From UBA6059 sp040222235 (GTDB taxonomy: Bacteria; Bacteroidota; Bacteroidia; Cytophagales; Cyclobacteriaceae), in NCBI GenBank assembly GCA_040222235.1, contig JAVKDO010000037.1, forward strand, positions 1 through 64,000: DNA of 64,000 nt. The letters run 5' to 3'. The position numbers and the translations under genes were made by a program. The notes under the pieces were generated by a model. That model worked only from the letters and a program-made list of their open reading frames with translations. It was not told the DNA's origin and ran no database searches. The stretch's first letter is position 1. Each line of letters opens with the position of its first letter. Below, in pieces: positions 62,801 through 64,000 of the stretch.

Positions 62801-62854
62801 GAACTGAGAAATACAATGCGAGCAGTGCTAGGTCGCTGGGATAAGCTGAAGTAA
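59804..62854 (+). CDS. Exported BNR/sortilin-like repeat protein (VPS10-type propeller)
   Basis: A signal peptide (MKYPVFLISILTLITLSLPEKSYAQ) is followed by ~700 residues of Asp-box/BNR repeats such as FKSTDGGDTWEHVGLP, RTKDGGKTWEKV, FKSTDGGDSWTKL and YKSTNAGQSWALV, which build a ten-bladed propeller. The C-terminal ~300 residues are a beta-rich domain (GHHRFVWDLRYPNPPGS) and a final helical segment. Family members are often named glycosyl hydrolase or VPS10-like, but no sialidase active-site set is evident. Length of 1016 residues is usual for Bacteroidota. A palindrome lies 7 bp after the stop. Confidence 0.9.
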   Translation: MKYPVFLISILTLITLSLPEKSYAQSVDPSYYQEMDYRLIGPFRASRTVGGVGIPSQPSVFFVGVNNGGVWKTDDYGRTWFPIFDEAPTGSVGDIAVSPSNPDILYVGSGEGLHRPDLGVGDGIFKSTDGGDTWEHVGLPDVQQVGRLIVHPTNPDIVFVAGLGHPYGANEERGVFRTKDGGKTWEKVHYINHNTGAIQVEFDPTNPNIIYADMWEHQEGPWENANWKGPNSGLFKSTDGGDSWTKLTEGLPTAEDGVGRIGIGIAPSDPNIIYAVVQSDQKAGIYKSTNAGQSWALVSTDRRTYGRGGDFAEIKVHPNDPNKVYAGNVASYQSNDGGKTWFSLKGAPGGDDYHRIWINPENPDIMLFVADQGAVVTVNAGRTWSSWYNQPTTQLYHVSTDNAFPYWVYGGQQESGAIATASRGPGGQITFREFMGVGSDEYAYVAPDPKDPNIIYGGRVMRFNKTTGQSQNIAPEALRSGKYRILRTMPLMFHPKDDNMLLFATNVLWKTTNEGQSWDIISPDLTREQPEVPESVGDFRTPELETMARRAVIYAVSPSPLDVNMIWAGSDDGLVHVTTDGGKNWKNVTPPDLKSWDKVSQIDAGHFDKQTAFVAINAIRKDNMKPLIYKTKDGGKTWAKITNGMAEMGPVNVVREDPKQAGLLFAGTEREVYFSIDEGENWQSLRMDMPASSVRDLVIKDADLVVGTHGRSAWIMDNIEPLRQMAKARSAGHYLFQPTLATRVRWNMFLDTPLPPEEPSGENPPDGTYIDYFLSENASEVSLEILDSDGDLIRKYSSSDEPEFVDTTALPHPTYWIKPWQSVKADAGHHRFVWDLRYPNPPGSDREFAISAVHMQTPSGPNGPYVHPGEYSVRLNVDGNTQEQSITVRLDPRVEISDSALQEQTSQSMLAYNSYLDLQKVREALDERIAVAKGKKKAAMEALRGNGNPGNADMLYGSIYATEGEEENIVALQQKFLHMLVVLQGADAQPTAQAKAGLAELRNTMRAVLGRWDKLK

Positions 62855-62861
62855 ACATTAT

Positions 62862-62894
62862 AACTCTCAGGGGGTTCTGAACCCCCTGAGAGTT
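62862..62894. repeat. Perfect 15-bp palindrome hairpin after the BNR gene
   Basis: AACTCTCAGGGGGTT, CTG loop and exact complement. It could terminate the BNR gene transcript, but no T run follows. It has the same stem and loop size as the hairpin at 35449 and is likely a REP-type element. Confidence 0.75.
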
Positions 62895-63016
62895 AAATTC
62901 TTAAGCGTAATACAAGCCATTCCCGATAGGGAATCTATGTTCCAACGAACCACTCTCTGACATAAACTGCATCACCATGGCGTGTGGCACACAGGCCATA
63001 TATGGATGTAGTTGCT

Positions 63017-63039
63017 AAGGTCTGTGACTCACAAACCTT
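63017..63039. repeat. REP-like palindrome related to those in nuoI
   Basis: AAGGTCTGTG, ACT, CACAAACCTT: nine of ten positions pair. The left arm is the same as that of the palindromes in the nuoI tail, which shows that those belong to a dispersed family. Confidence 0.55.
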
Positions 63040-63073
63040 GGAGGTTGGGGTTAAATAACACGAGGTAAAACCT

Positions 63074-64000
63074 CTATAAGATCCCCTGCATCATATTGCC
63101 TACAAAGAAGCCAAGATAGTTGCCGACTGCATAACCCAGAAGGCCCACTGCAACGCCTGGTAGTACCAAGTGGCCATACCCTCTGGCACTAGCTAATGCC
63201 AGGGCAGAGGATGATCCGCCTACATTGGCCTGGGAAGCAACGGCTAAGATGCTTGCATCAATCTTTAGCAGCCTCCCCACCCCAAATATGAAGATGCCAT
63301 GGATGAAGATCGTACCAAAGGCGAAATAGAAGATCGAAGGACCTACGGCGACTATGTTGGCGACTACAGACTTAGCCCCATTACTGGCCAGAAAGAGAAG
63401 TAAGAGATAGTTGCCGAGCATGGCACCTCCAGAAAGTTGTCGCACGACTGGTAACTGACCCATTAAGAGTGCGAGTGATGTAAGCCATAGGATTTTCGGT
63501 AGGAAAGGCAGCCATTCCGCTAGGAGATCCGAACCTATCATACAGCCAATAGTAATACCCGTAAAGGCAGCCATATCCTGAATCGGTATTGCCTTTAGGC
63601 TATTATACAGGGCTTTCTCTAATGTCTCAGGTTTATCCTCGTTTGGGGCATCCTCTTTCGGCACTGGAGTAGTCTTCTCCTTGCTCCCTAGCAGCAGCGG
63701 TGCAGCTAGGCACACGATCAGCCAAATAGCTGTCAGGATGACATCAGCTGCTATCCCTGCAGTAAACAGGCTACTGGTCGTCCCGAAGGCATTGCCAAGC
63801 GCGGCGAAATTCATCCCACCACCGATATAGGTACCGGTGAACTGCCCGGCAAGTTTCCATGACTCTGGGCCAATGGAATCATTCAATAGGTAGGACATGG
63901 TAATCCCACCCAGGGCAGAACCGATTGATCCTACTAAGAAAGCCTTGAGCATGGTACTGCCAGCCATTTTGAGTGATTTGATACTCACACTTAGCAGAAT
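63074..64000 (-). CDS. DUF819 family membrane protein (5' end outside window)
   Basis: The protein has about nine hydrophobic helices with the DUF819 segments GQFTGTYIGGGMNFAALGNAFG and ASQANVGGSSSALALASARG, the latter duplicated-like motif typical of the family. DUF819 proteins usually have ~380-400 residues with three more N-terminal helices; here the frame is open to the window edge, and the GTG at 63988 is probably internal. Function unknown; resembles small-molecule transporters. The palindromes at 62862 and 63017 lie downstream. Confidence 0.85.
   Translation of the reverse strand: MLLSVSIKSLKMAGSTMLKAFLVGSIGSALGGITMSYLLNDSIGPESWKLAGQFTGTYIGGGMNFAALGNAFGTTSSLFTAGIAADVILTAIWLIVCLAAPLLLGSKEKTTPVPKEDAPNEDKPETLEKALYNSLKAIPIQDMAAFTGITIGCMIGSDLLAEWLPFLPKILWLTSLALLMGQLPVVRQLSGGAMLGNYLLLLFLASNGAKSVVANIVAVGPSIFYFAFGTIFIHGIFIFGVGRLLKIDASILAVASQANVGGSSSALALASARGYGHLVLPGVAVGLLGYAVGNYLGFFVGNMMQGIL

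Noticed and set aside
1..64000. tRNA, rRNA, replication origin or prophage
   Set aside because: I saw no cloverleaf-like segments with T-loop GTTCGANTC context, no rRNA sequence, no DnaA box cluster and no phage structural or integrase genes.

Overview
The window looks like chromosomal DNA of a Bacteroidota member, most likely a marine or soil Cytophagales/Cytophagia-type bacterium. The reasons are the PadR regulator joined to an FtsX-like permease that carries a PadR-linked prefix domain, the many secreted lipoproteins (DUF1080, YHYH, YwqK-like), tricorn-like S41 and BNR/sortilin-like exported proteins, paired exported amidohydrolases, a Tat-exported Gfo/Idh/MocA oxidoreductase, UPF0175/DUF3368 and DUF4143 accessory genes, and the near absence of Shine-Dalgarno sequences. 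This is inferred from gene content; no rRNA or tRNA gene was seen.

Layout. 0-9.8 kb: exported or catabolic single genes, mostly minus strand (BAAT-type hydrolase, proline-iminopeptidase-like hydrolase, tryptophan 2,3-dioxygenase, YwqK-like and YHYH lipoproteins, SnoaL-like protein, Kv-beta-type aldo/keto reductase, DUF1080), plus a decayed metallo-beta-lactamase-fold remnant and one copy of a MITE-like element. 9.86-11.7 kb: an ArsR-type repressor with two palindromic operators and three SRPBCC/AHSA1 genes. 11.7-17.8 kb: an accessory island with a UPF0175/DUF3368 toxin-antitoxin pair (toxin frameshifted), a PIN/small-ORF module, a 12-unit 21-nt tandem repeat array, a decayed small gene, a STAND/NB-ARC ATPase with TPRs and an overlapping DUF4469-like gene. 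A decayed 3' end of a DUF2461 gene lies on the left of the STAND part and an intact DUF2461 gene on the right. 18.8-29.7 kb: one long minus-strand housekeeping block, murI-nuoHIJKLMN-purF. 29.9-43.2 kb: a second PIN/small-ORF module, a tricorn-like protease, small membrane proteins, a PadR/ABC-permease pair, an alpha/beta hydrolase with TPR, and an AraC-type membrane regulator. 43.2-44 kb: a third PIN/small-ORF module between 26-bp direct repeats that contain the AraC start codon. 44.2-64 kb: Gfo/Idh/MocA oxidoreductase, LytTR regulator, a repeat-rich intergenic region with the second MITE copy, an exported peptide-deformylase fusion, PAP2, LpxL-like acyltransferase, DUF4143 ATPase, HTTM protein, two amidohydrolases, Uma2 protein, M20 peptidase, a 47-codon exported peptide gene, a BNR-repeat protein and a DUF819 protein cut by the window end.

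How genes work together. The nuo block encodes the membrane arm of complex I plus NuoI; nuoA-G are not here. The ArsR/SRPBCC and PadR/permease sets are classic self-regulated operons. The three PIN modules share a toxin-first architecture with overlapping small downstream genes, two of which are recognisably homologous. The most unusual content is the STAND/DUF4469 island with its 21-nt array, the mobile-looking PIN cassette, the two-copy MITE, REP-like palindromes translated inside the nuoI tail, and the exported deformylase fused to a SnoaL-like domain.
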